Shown here: piece after piece, positions 1 through 11,941 of the stretch
Numbering within the stretch: the first letter of the stretch is position 1
Layout of the letters: each line of letters opens with the position of its first letter
Assembly: GCA_010645155.1 (NCBI GenBank)
Contig: CM021316.1
Span: 2,922,712 to 2,986,711, forward strand
Length of the DNA: 64,000 nucleotides
Reading direction: 5' to 3'
Source: Tigriopus japonicus
Taxonomy: Eukaryota > Arthropoda > Copepoda > Harpacticoida > Harpacticidae
Translations under genes and position numbers: made by a program
The notes under the pieces: generated by a model
Database searches by the model: none
The model's input: the letters and a program-made list of their open reading frames with translations, nothing else
What the model was told of the DNA's origin: nothing

Positions 1-466
1 TCTTAAGAGAAACCGAACCACACTCACGATCAAAAGTGATCCTAGGATGGCTGAAACGAGACACGACACTAGCCAAAGAACCCCTTGACTAATGCCAAAT
101 GGATAGTAAGGATTAAATCTCTGGAATCAAAACTCTTGATTAGCCATGGGGAACAGTACGCAAGAATCGTATTCCATTTTCTTACAAGTTTAGTCCTTGT
201 AGGATGGTTTGAGTCACACCAAAGAAGAAATCCAATCCTGCCAAATGAAGCACTGTGAGGATTAGTGTGTTTCCGATGAGAATGTAAGGTCCAAAAGGAA
301 AGATCCCATTATGCAATGAGTTCAGAAGACGAGCAAAGCGCTTTTTATATCCCCGTTCCACAGCATGATAGATCAGTTTTAAGACCTCTCGGTCAAAATT
401 AATGTTCAAGTTCCCATCGTGGGTCACAGAGAACTGGAATCCCACGGCTTGACGCGCTTCAGCCAT
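1..466 (-). CDS. CPT1: Carnitine O-palmitoyltransferase 1, N-terminal exons (partial)
   Basis: CPT1 is the outer-mitochondrial-membrane enzyme that transfers long-chain acyl groups from CoA to carnitine, the malonyl-CoA-controlled gate to beta-oxidation. Coding exons read complement(186..466) and complement(1..118). They join in phase (TT|A) across a 67-base GT-AG intron, and the gene runs off the left edge. The start MAEARQAVGFQFSVTHDG is nearly identical to the regulatory N terminus of vertebrate CPT1A/B. A first membrane segment falls at about residues 56-80 and a second at about 107-128 (core GVLWLVSCLVSAILGSLLIV), matching the two-helix topology and positions of the family. The ATG at 466 has an in-frame TGA just upstream and a favourable context. 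Glu3, needed for malonyl-CoA sensitivity in mammals, is kept, but position 5 is Arg rather than His. The catalytic domain lies outside the window. Confidence 0.92.
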
Positions 467-1617
467 TATTGATCACGATGTACGACACTTGCTATAAAAC
501 CATGACCTTGATGAAGATCTCAGAGGACAAAATGAGATGCCTTAAATAAGCAAAAAGTCTTGGGATAACTTTTAAAGCTCAATATTTTGACGCATGGAAG
601 CAAATCACGGCTTTTAGTTGTCACAGTGCGTTGAAATCACTTTTAAGTATGAACGTCATTTGAGGTTTCTGCAAGAGTTCCTGAATGGATAAGTTCAACT
701 ATTTGGAGGGAGATGCTGATGGTTGGAGCCACAACCAACGCGTAAGCAATTCTTTCTGGTTGTTGAAGGGCAGGCCCAATGATGGTATCACATGAGGGAC
801 TATAGTTATTGACAAACGGCAAGCCAGCAACTTATTTCTAGGTCATTGCAAATATTGTATTTTCTCGATTTTTGAACACGATCATTCTTTGTTATTTTTG
901 ATGAAGTTTTGGAAATAAGTCAATGTTTAGACATTTTAATGAATCTCACGAGCAAAAGTTTTGTACTCTATACTATAATAGCCCAATCTTTGCGAAATAA
1001 CATCTAAATATTTGAATTAACTCTTTTGAAAACAATTATATTTTTTGTCTTTTAAAAACTAATCAATCCCCAAACTTGTAAGCCACCTTGTAATCCTTTT
1101 ATACTAAACATTTTTAAGTTAATCTCTTTGTATTTAAATTGAGATCTGATCTTAGAACAAAACTCGTTGCATTCAACGGACTGCTTGGTTTCTAAAGCAA
1201 TATAATGAACTGTCTCTTAGAAATTCATCACAATCATGGTTTCCTATACTTCTTTGCTTACCAACCAAGCGGTCGTCCGCCATCCAGTGGTCTAGAAATC
1301 TATGGCTGAGTGGCTTGTGTGCAGCTTTTCCAATATTTTTTCGAGTCATTGGTTTGGTAATGTTTACAAAACTTTTTCATAAATTCATTAAGTTTTATAT
1401 TTAATGGCTTTAAACCTTTGAAACGATGAGTGTTTAATCGGGTTTACAAATGACCCAACTCTTCAATCATAGTGTTCGCTTGTGTCTGTACATGTTATCC
1501 AAGAAAGAGATGGTTGTGACGCATTTTGAACTCATGGGGGGAGGAGGGGAGGATGAATTCGACCCTGAATCTCCTCAAGTCAAGTGTTGGCATCGAAATA
1601 CCTGTTTGTGAGTGTCT
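467..1617. other. Intergenic / CPT1 5' region, no gene recognised
   Basis: AT-rich sequence between the CPT1 start and the 3' end of the chitin-binding gene. A plausible CPT1 5'UTR intron exists on the minus strand: a donor (G|GTAAGC) with the exon ending at 1262, and an acceptor (TTTTATAG|C) with the exon resuming at 491. The upstream piece contains an ATG whose short reading frame would end just before the CPT1 ATG. This is inference from splice motifs only. Confidence 0.25.
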
Positions 1618-1623
1618 TTTATT
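1618..1623 (-). promoter_or_regulatory. Poly(A) signal of the chitin-binding gene
   Basis: AATAAA on the minus strand, about 140 bases downstream of the TAA stop at 1763. It is the only canonical hexamer I noted in that interval. Confidence 0.5.
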
Positions 1624-1762
1624 TTTGAGATGCTACAGGAAACATATTGCATCGACTCTCTGCAGAAACACTCCGCGGACAAAATGACGGTTGAAGCAAC
1701 TGGCGCAGATATGTTGTTATATTGCAAAATAACTTATGTAATGGACTTGAAAGAAACGTTTT

Positions 1763-2280
1763 TTAGGGTTCCTGGCAAGATCCAATTGTTGGATCAAAAT
1801 AGTATGCTCCTGGACAACCCAGCAATCTGGGTACGGGCTCTCCAGTGGAATAAGCTCTTTCACTTATTCGATCATCCTCTGTTGTTTCCGGAACACAAAC
1901 TAAGAAATATTGATCCGAAGTTCTGTCCGCGGGGATACCATTCACCTCGAAATCCACTGGCTTCAAATCAAAAGCACTTAATCCGTCGCAATTGGCATTG
2001 TATCCAAGATCTACAAAAAAGTGTTTTATTACTATTAATGACAAAGATAAAAACATTAACAAATGTGTAATTATTACAACCTTGAAGGGAGCATCCCACT
2101 TCATCTGGCCAAGCACATTGGTCCAAATCGGCGTTGTAAACCAAACCAAGAATCCGGGCACATGGACCAGGCTCACAATTTTGGGCAAGACCTAAACACT
2201 TTTAGTTATGCTTCGTGCTTCAAAACTTTGACAAATGTCTTACCAAAATGGAGCAGAAGTGAGATCAGAAGAACCCTCAT
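1763..2280 (-). CDS. Secreted chitin-binding type-2 (peritrophin-A/CBM14-like) protein
   Basis: A predicted 131-residue secreted protein likely to bind chitin in cuticle, peritrophic matrix or extracellular matrix. Exons on the complement are 2244..2280, 2081..2191 and 1763..2010. Phases agree (G|GT and G|AT) and the total, 396 bases, is divisible by three. Exon 1 gives a signal peptide (MRVLLISLLLHFGLAQ, residues 1-16). Residues 18-46 carry the C-terminal signature of a ChtBD2 domain (LGLVYNADLDQCAWPDEVGC). Residues 57-128 resemble the N-terminal part of a second domain, with Cys57, YFLVC to Cys88, and CPGAYYFDP from Cys115 to Cys128. Eight cysteines in total; each domain looks incomplete, see findings. 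The introns are only 52 and 70 bases. It sits between insc (upstream, same strand) and CPT1. The exact substrate is not shown by the sequence. Confidence 0.8.
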
Positions 2281-2350
2281 TTTGGGCTTGTTGGCGGAAC
2301 AGCGGACAAAACTTGAATGGGTGAAATGGTCGTCTTAAGCCGTTTATGCA
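2281..2350 (-). promoter_or_regulatory. Candidate core promoter of the chitin-binding gene
   Basis: Upstream of the ATG at 2280, the minus strand has a TATA-like CATAAA (2348..2343) followed about 30 bases later by an initiator-like ATTCAAG. Spacing fits a TATA/Inr pair, but the TATA box is imperfect. Confidence 0.2.
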
Positions 2351-2763
2351 TGAACTGTTGCCTGAAAACTAGATGCTTGCGCATCTTCATTCCCCTAAGC
2401 AACATCTTGACCAACTGAAGCAAGGTCAACTTTGGGTTAAAACGACGCTGGCAGCAAACACCTCCAAAATGTGACCTGTGGAGTTTGGTGTTGTTTAAAA
2501 GACGACTTTACACATTGAAAATTCCATGTTTTACATGAGTTTTTCGTTGTTTCTGAGACATGTTTGAATCAAGAAAGTCCAATCTTAAATTGCGAAGGAT
2601 AAACCTTCTAAATGGATGTCTAGACGTGTGAAATTTTGGCCCTAATAATTGATCAATCGAATGACATTGGCCCCCCTTGCTCAATGATATATTTTAGCCA
2701 ATATCCATCACCATTTCAAAGAAGTCAATTTTGATGCTGCCCAGAATATTGGCCTTTAATTTT

Positions 2764-2769
2764 TTTATT
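2764..2769 (-). promoter_or_regulatory. insc: Poly(A) signal of insc
   Basis: AATAAA on the minus strand, about 100 bases downstream of the insc stop codon (TAG at 2872..2870). A second hexamer-like site lies near 2800. Confidence 0.5.
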
Positions 2770-2869
2770 GAAACAATGAAGTGGAATAGAAAAATTGCAT
2801 TTATTTCTTCGATTTGGTTCGAGTAAATCTTTGTTTGGTTATTATGACACGCTGGAGTTGAATCTCTGA

Positions 2870-5800
2870 CTAGACATAACTCTCTTGTTTGACGCTGTAC
2901 TCCAGGAAAGAGTCCACCAATTTCGGTTGAATCAAGTCCGACGCGTTCAAGTCGTCAAAAACAGCCTTCATCTCTGGATTGTTCAAGTTGGCCTTCAGTC
3001 TTCGTAGGACGGCCAAGCATGCGACTAAAACCGCATCGCTATAATTTCGTTCACTTGTGTCCTTACACAACTCGACCAAGCGGTCAATCCCACCAAGTTG
3101 GATTACTTCCATGCAGACCTCTGGGCTATTGCACAATCTGAATCGGAAAAAAGACTGATCAAAATTTGAACCAAGTTTGGAATATGTTTAAAAACTCACC
3201 TTGACAAAGCAATGGCAGCCTTCTTTTGCACCCGTTCGGCTGCGGCTAATTCTGCTTGGTTCAATTGGGCATTAACTTTGGTATCAAGCATTGACAACAG
3301 GAACTCCACTCCTCGAACAGAACATATGTCGTGACGACAATTTGAATTTGCCGCCATATTCGCCAAAACCGTGACAACCTGTTTACAAAAGACAACAAAT
3401 TAAGCAGGGTTCCAGGAAAGTTGATTTCGATAAGATTATGTTTGTACCTGATCTTTGGCAAATAATGTTGTAAATGGGGAGGCTTCTACAGCTTTGACCA
3501 GAATTTTCACCGTCGTACACCGTTTCATGGCTGCTGAAGACATGGGCGACATGAAAGTCAAATTGGCCAATGCAGCCGTCACCAGGAGAAAGGTTTCTTC
3601 TCCGCCATTTAACCTGGCCAAATCTGCAAAAAGAAATTAATGTTTTCGATAAGAATGATGAGCCTTACGCCCTTTGGTTTTAAATCTCTGTACCTGTGAG
3701 AGAAGCCACCATGTCAAAAGTGAAGGAATCGAGGTTGTTGATCTTATGGTTGTCACTGATCCAGGGTGAGGTGATTTGAGCGAGAACTCCCGCACTTTCG
3801 ATACGGTCTTCCATAGAAGACTGTCGTGTGCAGAGCAGCTCATGAATCACCTTCAAGCCTCCTCGCTAGAACAATCAAAGAATAAAGATTGAATTTTTCA
3901 GTCCAATATTGGGTAGAAAGGTTTAAGTACCTCTTCAAACTCTCGGATACATTCTGCTACACAACAAATAGAGCTCAGACCCCGGAGCGCCAGGATTCGA
4001 ATTTCATCGGCTGGAACCGTGATGGGACTAGATTGACTCGAGTTGAGATTATTCATGGATGGTAAGGGTGAATAGATGAGATGGCAGTGCCTCAAGAGAC
4101 ATCTTACTCCACCTTCTCGGGCCAATAATGAACACAAATGGTTAGAGCCCTCGTTCCCGAGGAGAATGACAGTGTTCAAGGCCGAACGAAGGCTGATTTC
4201 TGACGATGGAGTATCAAGCTCTCGGATGAGAAGTTGCATTTCCCGGGAAAGCATCATGTCAACCAGGTTATTGAATCCTTTGTCTAAGGCAGCTAGGATC
4301 CTTTTGATTTCCGCAAGAGGTTGTTGAGGAGTGTACTGACATCGGTGGGCGCAAAGTTTTAATCGGTCAACAATCTAGAGAAAATAAAGTGAAAATTTTA
4401 AAACATCATGATCCTTGGAAAATAATTGTGCAATGTATTTACCTGTAAAACAGTGCGTTGTTGAAGTAAGAGGATTTCGTTGAATTTCTGAGCATCTTTG
4501 GAAAGTTCTTGATTGGCAATCAAGTCCCGACGACTTTTCAAACCGGGAAAATCCCAACCCACATTACTCGAATTCATGTCGATCTTAATAGAGTGTAGAC
4601 CATGCATACTTGATAGAGATCTCTTAAGATTGTATTCAAAGATGAATTCTTGCACTTGGGTCATCAAGGTGGAGAGCGTTTTACTGATCTGGATCAGGTT
4701 CATGGCACAGAAGTGACTGAAAAGAAAGATCCGTCGCAACATTATAGATTACTCTCGCAACTTCGAATAAGCTTTCAAGAGCGTGGAACCATTGCTATTT
4801 GCTAACCACTTTTAACTTACTTGTTTAAAGCATTGAAGGTGACATGCACAGCTCGAGCTCCACGTTGAAGTTTGCGAATGATCTCAATCATTTGGTTCGC
4901 ATCAAGAATCTGGACTTGATTGCTTGAGGAACCGAACGGTTTGGAATTGGATTCATGTTGAAGAATGGGCTTACTTTGAAGATATGTCATACACTCCGGT
5001 TCACACCAAACGTGAAGATCTCGCCACCATTCGTCTACCGGACTCGAATTCAAGAAGCTGCAACAGACAAACCACGGTCGTTAACTCAGTTTGATAATAT
5101 AATGAAAATGCTACCCATGGACTTTCCTTTGAGACCCTCATCTGAACTTGATTGATCAAGTGCAGGAAGCATGAAATGCTCTCTAGCCGCTTTGATTGAA
5201 AATCTTGAGAATCATGCAAAGCGATCGTTAACTCAAAACGCTTGAAATAGACCTCATTTATTGGGTGTCAAAAGTTGAGAGCCAGAGAGGAGGGGAAATG
5301 ATGCTTTTGAGATCTGCGACCACGGCTCAGCATCCAATTCTAAAGAACTCTTCTCAGTTATACCCCCAAAATTTGACTTTTGACGGATGGCCTTGGACTG
5401 ATTAGATTACGACTTCATTGAATCCCGACTCTCCCAATCATTACCAGACTGGTTTCTGAATAAAAGCTTTGGTGGCTTTTGCATTAACATTCCGAGTGCC
5501 CATTACACTCCAATACCCCTTGGTAACCTCTCAATCCAACTCCCATGAATGGTTATTTTTGCCGGACTTTGTTTTCCTTCTGATACAATCTCTCATTTCT
5601 CCTAGAGGATTAAGTTTTGTCTCTCACTCTGATGAGATCTGTCTCCTGGTTTCATGTAGTGTGCATTACTCCATCGATAAGCAATGTCGATATCCATTCA
5701 GAAAGATAACGGTCGTTGGAAGCAAAAGACGACTTTTCACACCAACGCCAATGCAAAACCAACCATCGTCACATCACTTTTAATGAGAAAGAATGGCCTT

Positions 5801-8800
5801 TTCCCGACTCAATTAGATATCAGTAGGCGTGAAATTGTCCTGGAAAATGGTTTCTAACCGACATTTAGAGGGTAGCCGCAGACGTCCAGCTGCTAGCAGA
5901 CTCCTAGGTGGATCTCTATTAGTGGCAACGTGTGCCATCTTAAACCCCCAACCAAACCGACGACTTCTATTTCCAACAAGTCTGCTTGGTCTCAGTTCTC
6001 AGTTCTGTTCAGTTTAAAAAGCTTTTAGACTTGGGGAGATCAAACCTATTGTAGCGAGAAGGTAGCTAGCTCACCTACTATACTTAAGTTTGAGGAGGGG
6101 AGCCTCAAACAACATCTGCTTCCCAAAAGAGTGAACCCAGGTCTCTTTTGAGTATAACAATGAGGACTTTAAATACGAGCTCAACATGTCTCGTTTTGGA
6201 AAGACTTTGGCAACTTTTACTTGCATGAAAAATATGTTCTCCGAAATAAGGGCGTGGAATCAGTAACCTTGTTTTGTCTTTGCGTGGATAAGCAAATGAT
6301 AACAAGTTTTATGAGGAGCAGGTGATGAAGGGATGTTTGGAAAGCACCCTGGACATCTGTCAGCGGACACATTGCCACATCAAGGTGTTGCCGAAGCTTT
6401 TACACGGCTCGCTGAGGGTGGGTCTCTCTTTCTCTCATTTAAGTTGCCATAAATGAGCACAAGTGTCACACTCGAAAGGCTACTTATTCGTTTGATGCGT
6501 TTTACAATCAGAGAATCAGGATTTGAAATAGTAGTGTTACCGAAAAAAGGCCATTTTCTTTTTAATTGTTAAAATTAAAATGCCATTCCTTTTAGCCTTG
6601 ACTTTCGGTTTTAGTTTGGTACTACTAATTGGACATTAGTAATCTCTTGATTAATTTGAAGCATTTGGCTATGTTGAAATCCCATATGCTCAAATATGGT
6701 TCGGAACCTTCCGAATCCAGGAAGGAAGTTGTATCCTCGATCTTGTTAAGGATCACCAAGTTAATACCTCCCAAATGACACCCTCGAGTTACATCACGCT
6801 ATTTTAACATTTCTCAACATGTTTTCTTCTCTTTTCAGTTTATGAATAGAGTCGAATTCTCTCAAAGCGACGATCCCAAGTTTGAAGTCGGGCACGTGTT
6901 TCGACCGGAAGTTATTCTGACGAAAGCCACTCCCAGAATTGACATCCAACTTGAAAGGGTTGTTCGACTATGTAAGTAATTGATAACTTGTGACACGAAA
7001 TGATGAACAAGTCTTGACGAAGTCAATTAGTCCACGGAGAATCGCATTTTCGATCTGAACGACTTGTTTTTGCTTTCTCGATTGCTCTGAGACCCTGGGA
7101 GTCATCATTGAAAAGATGGTTGGGAACCTGTTTTAAGATGGTTTTCTCTCCCTTAGTTCTGGAGATAACCAAGTTCATGATGAGCACAATTTGTTGTTGG
7201 TTCTTTCATGGAATAAGTGCAGCATCACCTCAAGAATTCCAATCGCGGAGAAGATCATCTTAACGAGATGAAGAGGAGGAGAAGGATGCTCAATCTACTC
7301 CATGTTAAAATTCCTTACATTGCGTTGAGGCTTGAACAGCCCGAGTAAGTGATTAGTAGAGAATTGTCCAAATATTCCAAATTACTCAGAAGTCATTACT
7401 TAACACACTTTCTTCCTCCCCCTTATCCTCCCTCCCTATTTATCGTACTGTTCATTGGCACAAAAGATGATGAACACGAAGATGATAAGAGTGAATAAGA
7501 AAATGGCCAGTCATTTGATGAAGTTTCACTCGTAGTGGAAAATGGAACGCATGAACCTCCCCAAATGTGGTTAGCAGTGCAATAATGGGATTCACGCAAA
7601 TGGGGTTGGCAAAGTACAAAGCAGCTGGTTTCTCTTTCGAGGGGTTTTTATGGGCAGATGTTTGGCACAAAATGTTTATAAATAGACGAATCACTCTTAA
7701 GTACAACTATGTCAGTGATGTAAGAGGAATTCAAAAACCCATGGGCATCTGCCGCTCCAAATGTCAAACATCCCCATTTTGAGCACTGCCTCCAGACTTT
7801 CAATGACTCAATTCATTACTTCCCATCAATCACCGGGTGCGGACAAACAATTACAATTCGAGCTTACATCAAAATCAAACTGGAGAATACAATGAATTGT
7901 TTCATCATTTAATGAATGCCCGTGAGATGAAAAAGAAGAGTCTCAAATGTGAAGCGTGTTGTCGTTGAAAAAGTACCCTCGAGTGGATAGGAGCGTTGTG
8001 GTATATGATCAGTCAAGATCCCCTCAAAAGAGTCTGAAGATCCTTGTTGACTGTTTTTTTCAAGCGGTCAACTCGGGTTCTTATCGTGTCTTGAGATCTG
8101 GAGGTCTTTTTCGTGTTAGCCCCACGTGCAATACCGTTGTTGCCTTTAAAGCACTCACTATCTGGTATAGTGCTGTAGTAAAACGAAAGAGATGATATAG
8201 AGATTACGATGACAATGCTTTGCAATCTAAAGCGCTTTGAGGGCACCATCCCGAACGAAACAGAAGACGAACGGCTCAAAGCTAAAGAACAAAAACACCC
8301 CGTGGATGAGATGATATTTGACAAGAGTCCTCGGACAGCCAAACAGAGAGAGCATAATTCCAACTGAATGGAGGAGGGTGGAGATAAAACGCTCCAGTCT
8401 CGTAACAGCCACTTTTCAACAACCATCCATCCAGTTGGGGAAAGACACGAATTGGAGGTTAGCCGTCGCCAAATTCTCTTGACACAATGGACAAATGCAA
8501 TTTCCATATCAATACAGGATTACAGATACTCCCTCTTTAGTGTCGACTTCATGACATGGGCTTTGGGGGAGCCTTCTTGGGCTGATTGAGATGACACCAT
8601 ACAGAAGTTCGTTAGACTTTAATACATTCCCTTTGTTTGATGTTCACAAAGATGATGATTATTCTTGGGGGACCCGTTTTTGTGCGTGATGGTGAATTAC
8701 GATTAGATGCCTGCGAGATGTCTCTTCGTCTCGAGAAAAATGTTAGGCATCCTGGAAAAGGTTCATTGGCTTCCTTGGATGATGGAATCGATCTTTGGAC

Positions 8801-11800
8801 AGTCTTGTGATTCCGTTTTGGCAACTCCGAGAAAACCGTTTAAAGTGCAAATTACATTTTTCGACGGGGATTGCGCTCATCAAACGACATTGCCATATTT
8901 TGGCCGGGTCTCCAAGAATTCTAATTCTAAAATTAAACACAACTCCAAAGGTCTTAAATCGTTGTGGGCTTTTGTGAGAACCCAATGAGCAACAGAGATA
9001 GCCATGTTTGTCGAGGGTAAGCCATGTTTCGAGTTTGAAACCCAACTTCAAGAGAACTGCAATTGGACTTGACAACCGACCCAAAAAAAGAGCATCCCCT
9101 TGGAGTCAGGTGGAATATTGTCGCACAGTATTGCAATACCGCACCCTGTAATGACACTTTTGCTCTCCAGTGGTCTGGAAAGAAGTTGGCACATTTTCTC
9201 GTTTCGAGAGGTGTGACTTTCGTCACTATTGTTTCTGACCCAGCTTTATGGCCGAGTCATCAACGTCTGTTCTGGTCAGAAGGAAAATCGGCCAGACAAT
9301 TTTCCAGACTCTGTGTAGTTTACGATCATGGAGTGAATTTTGTCCGAGCTTCATTGGCTCATAGCTTGATGATGTCTTACTTGTTGCATGTTGAAATGTT
9401 TGGGAAAATCCAATCATCTTAAAATTAGAGTGTGACGTCATTATATCGTGACCTCAGTCACGGTTGAGAGCGTTGAGAGCTCGGCTTCCTATGCTCCTGT
9501 TTTCGGGGACAATTACACTTTCTGAGATCTCGTTTTTCGCTCAAAAAAAAAGGAAAAGGTCCAGAAGACAAATGGTTTTGGTTGGGAATTTTCTCTCTTT
9601 CCTGAAAAGATGCAATTACTGCAAGGAGGAGTCTCCGTCCAACAACCACAAAACCATCGGCCATCACATCTCCCGGGTGATCTGTGGATTGAACGTAGCA
9701 ATTTCGTGCAACTGAAGTCTCAAATGACACTCCAAGAGCCATTAACTTGATAACACGGGGGTCTAAGTGAAGTTTTTGCATGTGGATGGCCGATCCCCGA
9801 TCCTTTCACTGATGAAAAGAGATTGGCTTTCAAAGCTAGATAACACAGTCACCCTGGTTCGGCCATGGCCCAAGCCCCAAATTTCTCTTAGTGGGCCAAC
9901 CTCACCCCCATTAAGCGAACTTCTGCAAGCCTCAATTATGTCAATGGAGATGTGCTTACCTGCTAGCTTCCGAAGAACTGTGGGACCGAGATCCCGACGA
10001 TGGAGAGTAATGATGTTGAGTGATTTCCTGAATATCCTTCAAGTATTGCTGTTGTTGGTGATGAAGACTTCGATTGTTACTATCACTGCTTCCACTTGTC
10101 TCCAACTCAATAATGGCTCCGTGTCCCACTTGATCTGTAGTGGATAGAAGAGTACTTTGTTCCACCGGAGCCAGAATCCTTCGGGGAAGTGCCGAAGTGT
10201 CTTGGAGTTGTTGATTGTTGAATGACTCCATCATAAGTTGGGTGGTCGTTCCATCGACGGGCAGACCCGGTAAATAATCCATTTGCTCCTTTTGGGTGTG
10301 GTTGTAGCTTTTATGGAGAGATATGTCGGTGAGGGTGGGCTCATAGTTCATGTATTGACTGTAAACCGCAACCAATGACGGTTCGATTCCTTCAGGAATA
10401 TCAGAGCGGTCGCAAATACGCGGCTCAGATATCATTGACAACTCTTGAGCCGTTTTACCTGGCCCCATCTGGCCTTGAATAGCGGCCAATTCGAGGTTGG
10501 ACCATCGTCTGGAGGCACTCCCTGGCCCGTTGTGAATGATATCATGCTTGGCTTTGACTTCCCGGAGTCGGATTCGGGAATCGATTTTGCTTGGTGTTCG
10601 AGCCTCCTCGATCATTGACCGAGGTCTTCTCCGGAATGAAGCTCGAACTGGGGTGGAAAACATGGGACTGGCATCGTCCAAGGTCTCACTCAGTTGGGAG
10701 TTTTCCAGATGGAACTCTTGAGATCGTTGCTGCTGATGAAACTGGGTGATTTCTCGCAGATAGAACTGCTTGCTGGCTTTATTGCCCTCTTCTTCCTCAT
10801 TGACATGTTGAACAAACAGATTCGAGGCACTGTGAGAGAGCAGATGTGAATGGGGATTTCTCGCTTTCTCGGACTCTTCGAAGATCTCTCGTTTTAGCCG
10901 TAATCCTTCTTGAAGACTAGCGATATTTCCTATTGAACTTTGGACATGTGCCACTGGGTTGCTTTCTTCTTCTGGCAAAGAAGAAGACGTGCTGGATCGC
11001 GGTCCCCCTTGAGGCTGGGTATGGGACTCGCCAGAATCGGAGAAGCCCGAGTCCTGGCTCTTGGTACTGTAGCTGGGTGAGCATCGTTTGACCTCATTTG
11101 GGGAAGATGACGAGGAGGGGGATGAATTGCTTTTCTTTTTGAACGACCAACTCCGACTCCGAAACAAACGGAAAGAGCCTTTTCTTTCACCCGCGATGCC
11201 CTGGTCTTGGGTGGGAGAATGAGAAGACGTCTCGCTGGGCGAAGGACTCTCATTAATATCAATCTCGAGATTGTCCGAATTGGGCGAGTACTGCCCACTG
11301 GACACCCTCGGAGAGCCGGGACTATTGAAACTATGACTGCGATTGATTGTTCCGTTTGGAGAGTTCTTTTTCAAAGAGGACGTCGAGCCAAAATTGTCCG
11401 CATACAATCGACACATGGACTGGACAATGCCATTGGGGATCCGGGGACTGGCACTTCGATCCTCTTGTTTTCGTTGCAAAATGGCTCGCTCCTTCTCGGT
11501 GACAATGGTCGACATACAGCGTGCACTTCGGAGGGTCTTCCGTTGGTTATTCATACGCTTGAATTCTTTGGGCGAAGGCGTGAATGTGGTATTCATATCC
11601 CGGATGAGCCCATCTCCCAAGTCAAATCGGATTTGCTTCACGGGTTTTGGAGTCCTTTCTTGAGGACCCGGGAGGGCGGGAGAACCAGCTCCAATCATCC
11701 GTCGGACATTCTTCTCATAGCTGAGAGGCGACATCTCCCGTTTGTGGTCATGGATGTTCTCCATGCTCAAGTTGTTCTTTTTGGTTAATTGAAACTTCCT

Positions 11801-11941
11801 CTCGCGTCCCAAGGAATTCGCTCTGGAACGTCGTCGGCAAGTCAACAATGGTTCTGAATCGGACTCGTCAACCAATTTTGGGCGGGAATTGTTCATATGT
11901 CTGGAATCAGGGGCTTCCGAGATCTGGGCACTTCTCTCCAT
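2870..11941 (-). CDS. insc: Protein inscuteable homolog (spindle-orientation adaptor)
   Basis: Inscuteable links the Par3/aPKC polarity complex to LGN/Pins and orients the mitotic spindle in asymmetric division. Eight coding exons on the complement: 9960..11941, 4821..5057, 4443..4716, 3931..4374, 3694..3865, 3448..3623, 3200..3378, 2870..3137. All have GT-AG borders and agreeing phases, giving 3732 bases and 1243 residues. Residues 1-660 form one low-complexity, Ser/Arg-rich exon (RRRSRANS at 36-43; a poly-Ser run). Residues 664-692 hold the LGN-binding motif (VDEWWRDLHVWCEPECMTYL), matching human INSC. Residues from about 832 to 1230 are Armadillo repeats, with family signatures such as AALANLTF, AERVQKKAAIAL and ERNYSDAVLVACLAVLRRL. 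The protein ends QESYV, a class I PDZ-binding tail comparable to human ESFV. Human INSC is about half this length, the difference being the N-terminal exon. The start is ATG at 11941; TGA precedes it in frame. Confidence 0.94.
5847..7348 (+). CDS. Predicted nested gene inside insc intron 1, product unknown
   Basis: Four plus-strand blocks inside the first coding intron of insc join in phase: 5847..5907, 6293..6417, 6839..6971 and 7218..7348. They give 450 bases, 149 residues. Support: a TTTTCAG acceptor before 6839, a GTAAGT donor at 6972, and a GTGGGT donor at 6418, with one open frame through the two central exons. The central sequence looks protein-like (KFYEEQVMKGCLESTLD; HVFRPEVILTKATPRIDIQL) and is followed by a basic run KRRRRML. 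The first exon (weak GTGGAT donor) and the last acceptor (AATAAG|TG) are less certain. The end may be the TAA at 7346 or a strong donor, GTAAGTG, at 7345. I do not recognise a family. The Arg-rich start could be a targeting peptide, but that is a guess. Confidence 0.4.
7349..9959. other. Remainder of insc intron 1, no further gene seen
   Basis: Intronic sequence of insc. Several open stretches of 60-120 codons occur on both strands but lack paired splice sites or recognisable motifs. The intron ends with the insc donor AG|GTAAGC at 9959..9958 (minus strand). Confidence 0.5.

Noticed and set aside
1612..2070. 152-codon plus-strand frame
   Set aside because: Lies antisense to the chitin-binding gene, which has a signal peptide, phase-consistent exons and family motifs; the plus frame has none.
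1763..2188. Unspliced 141-codon minus frame that would give a membrane protein
   Set aside because: Its hydrophobic part is the translated 70-base intron; removing it restores a ChtBD2 signature in another frame.
9063..9422. 119-codon plus-strand frame in insc intron 1
   Set aside because: No recognisable motif and no splice or start context; all frames are fairly open here.
11207..11788. 193-codon plus-strand frame
   Set aside because: Antisense shadow of the long insc exon.
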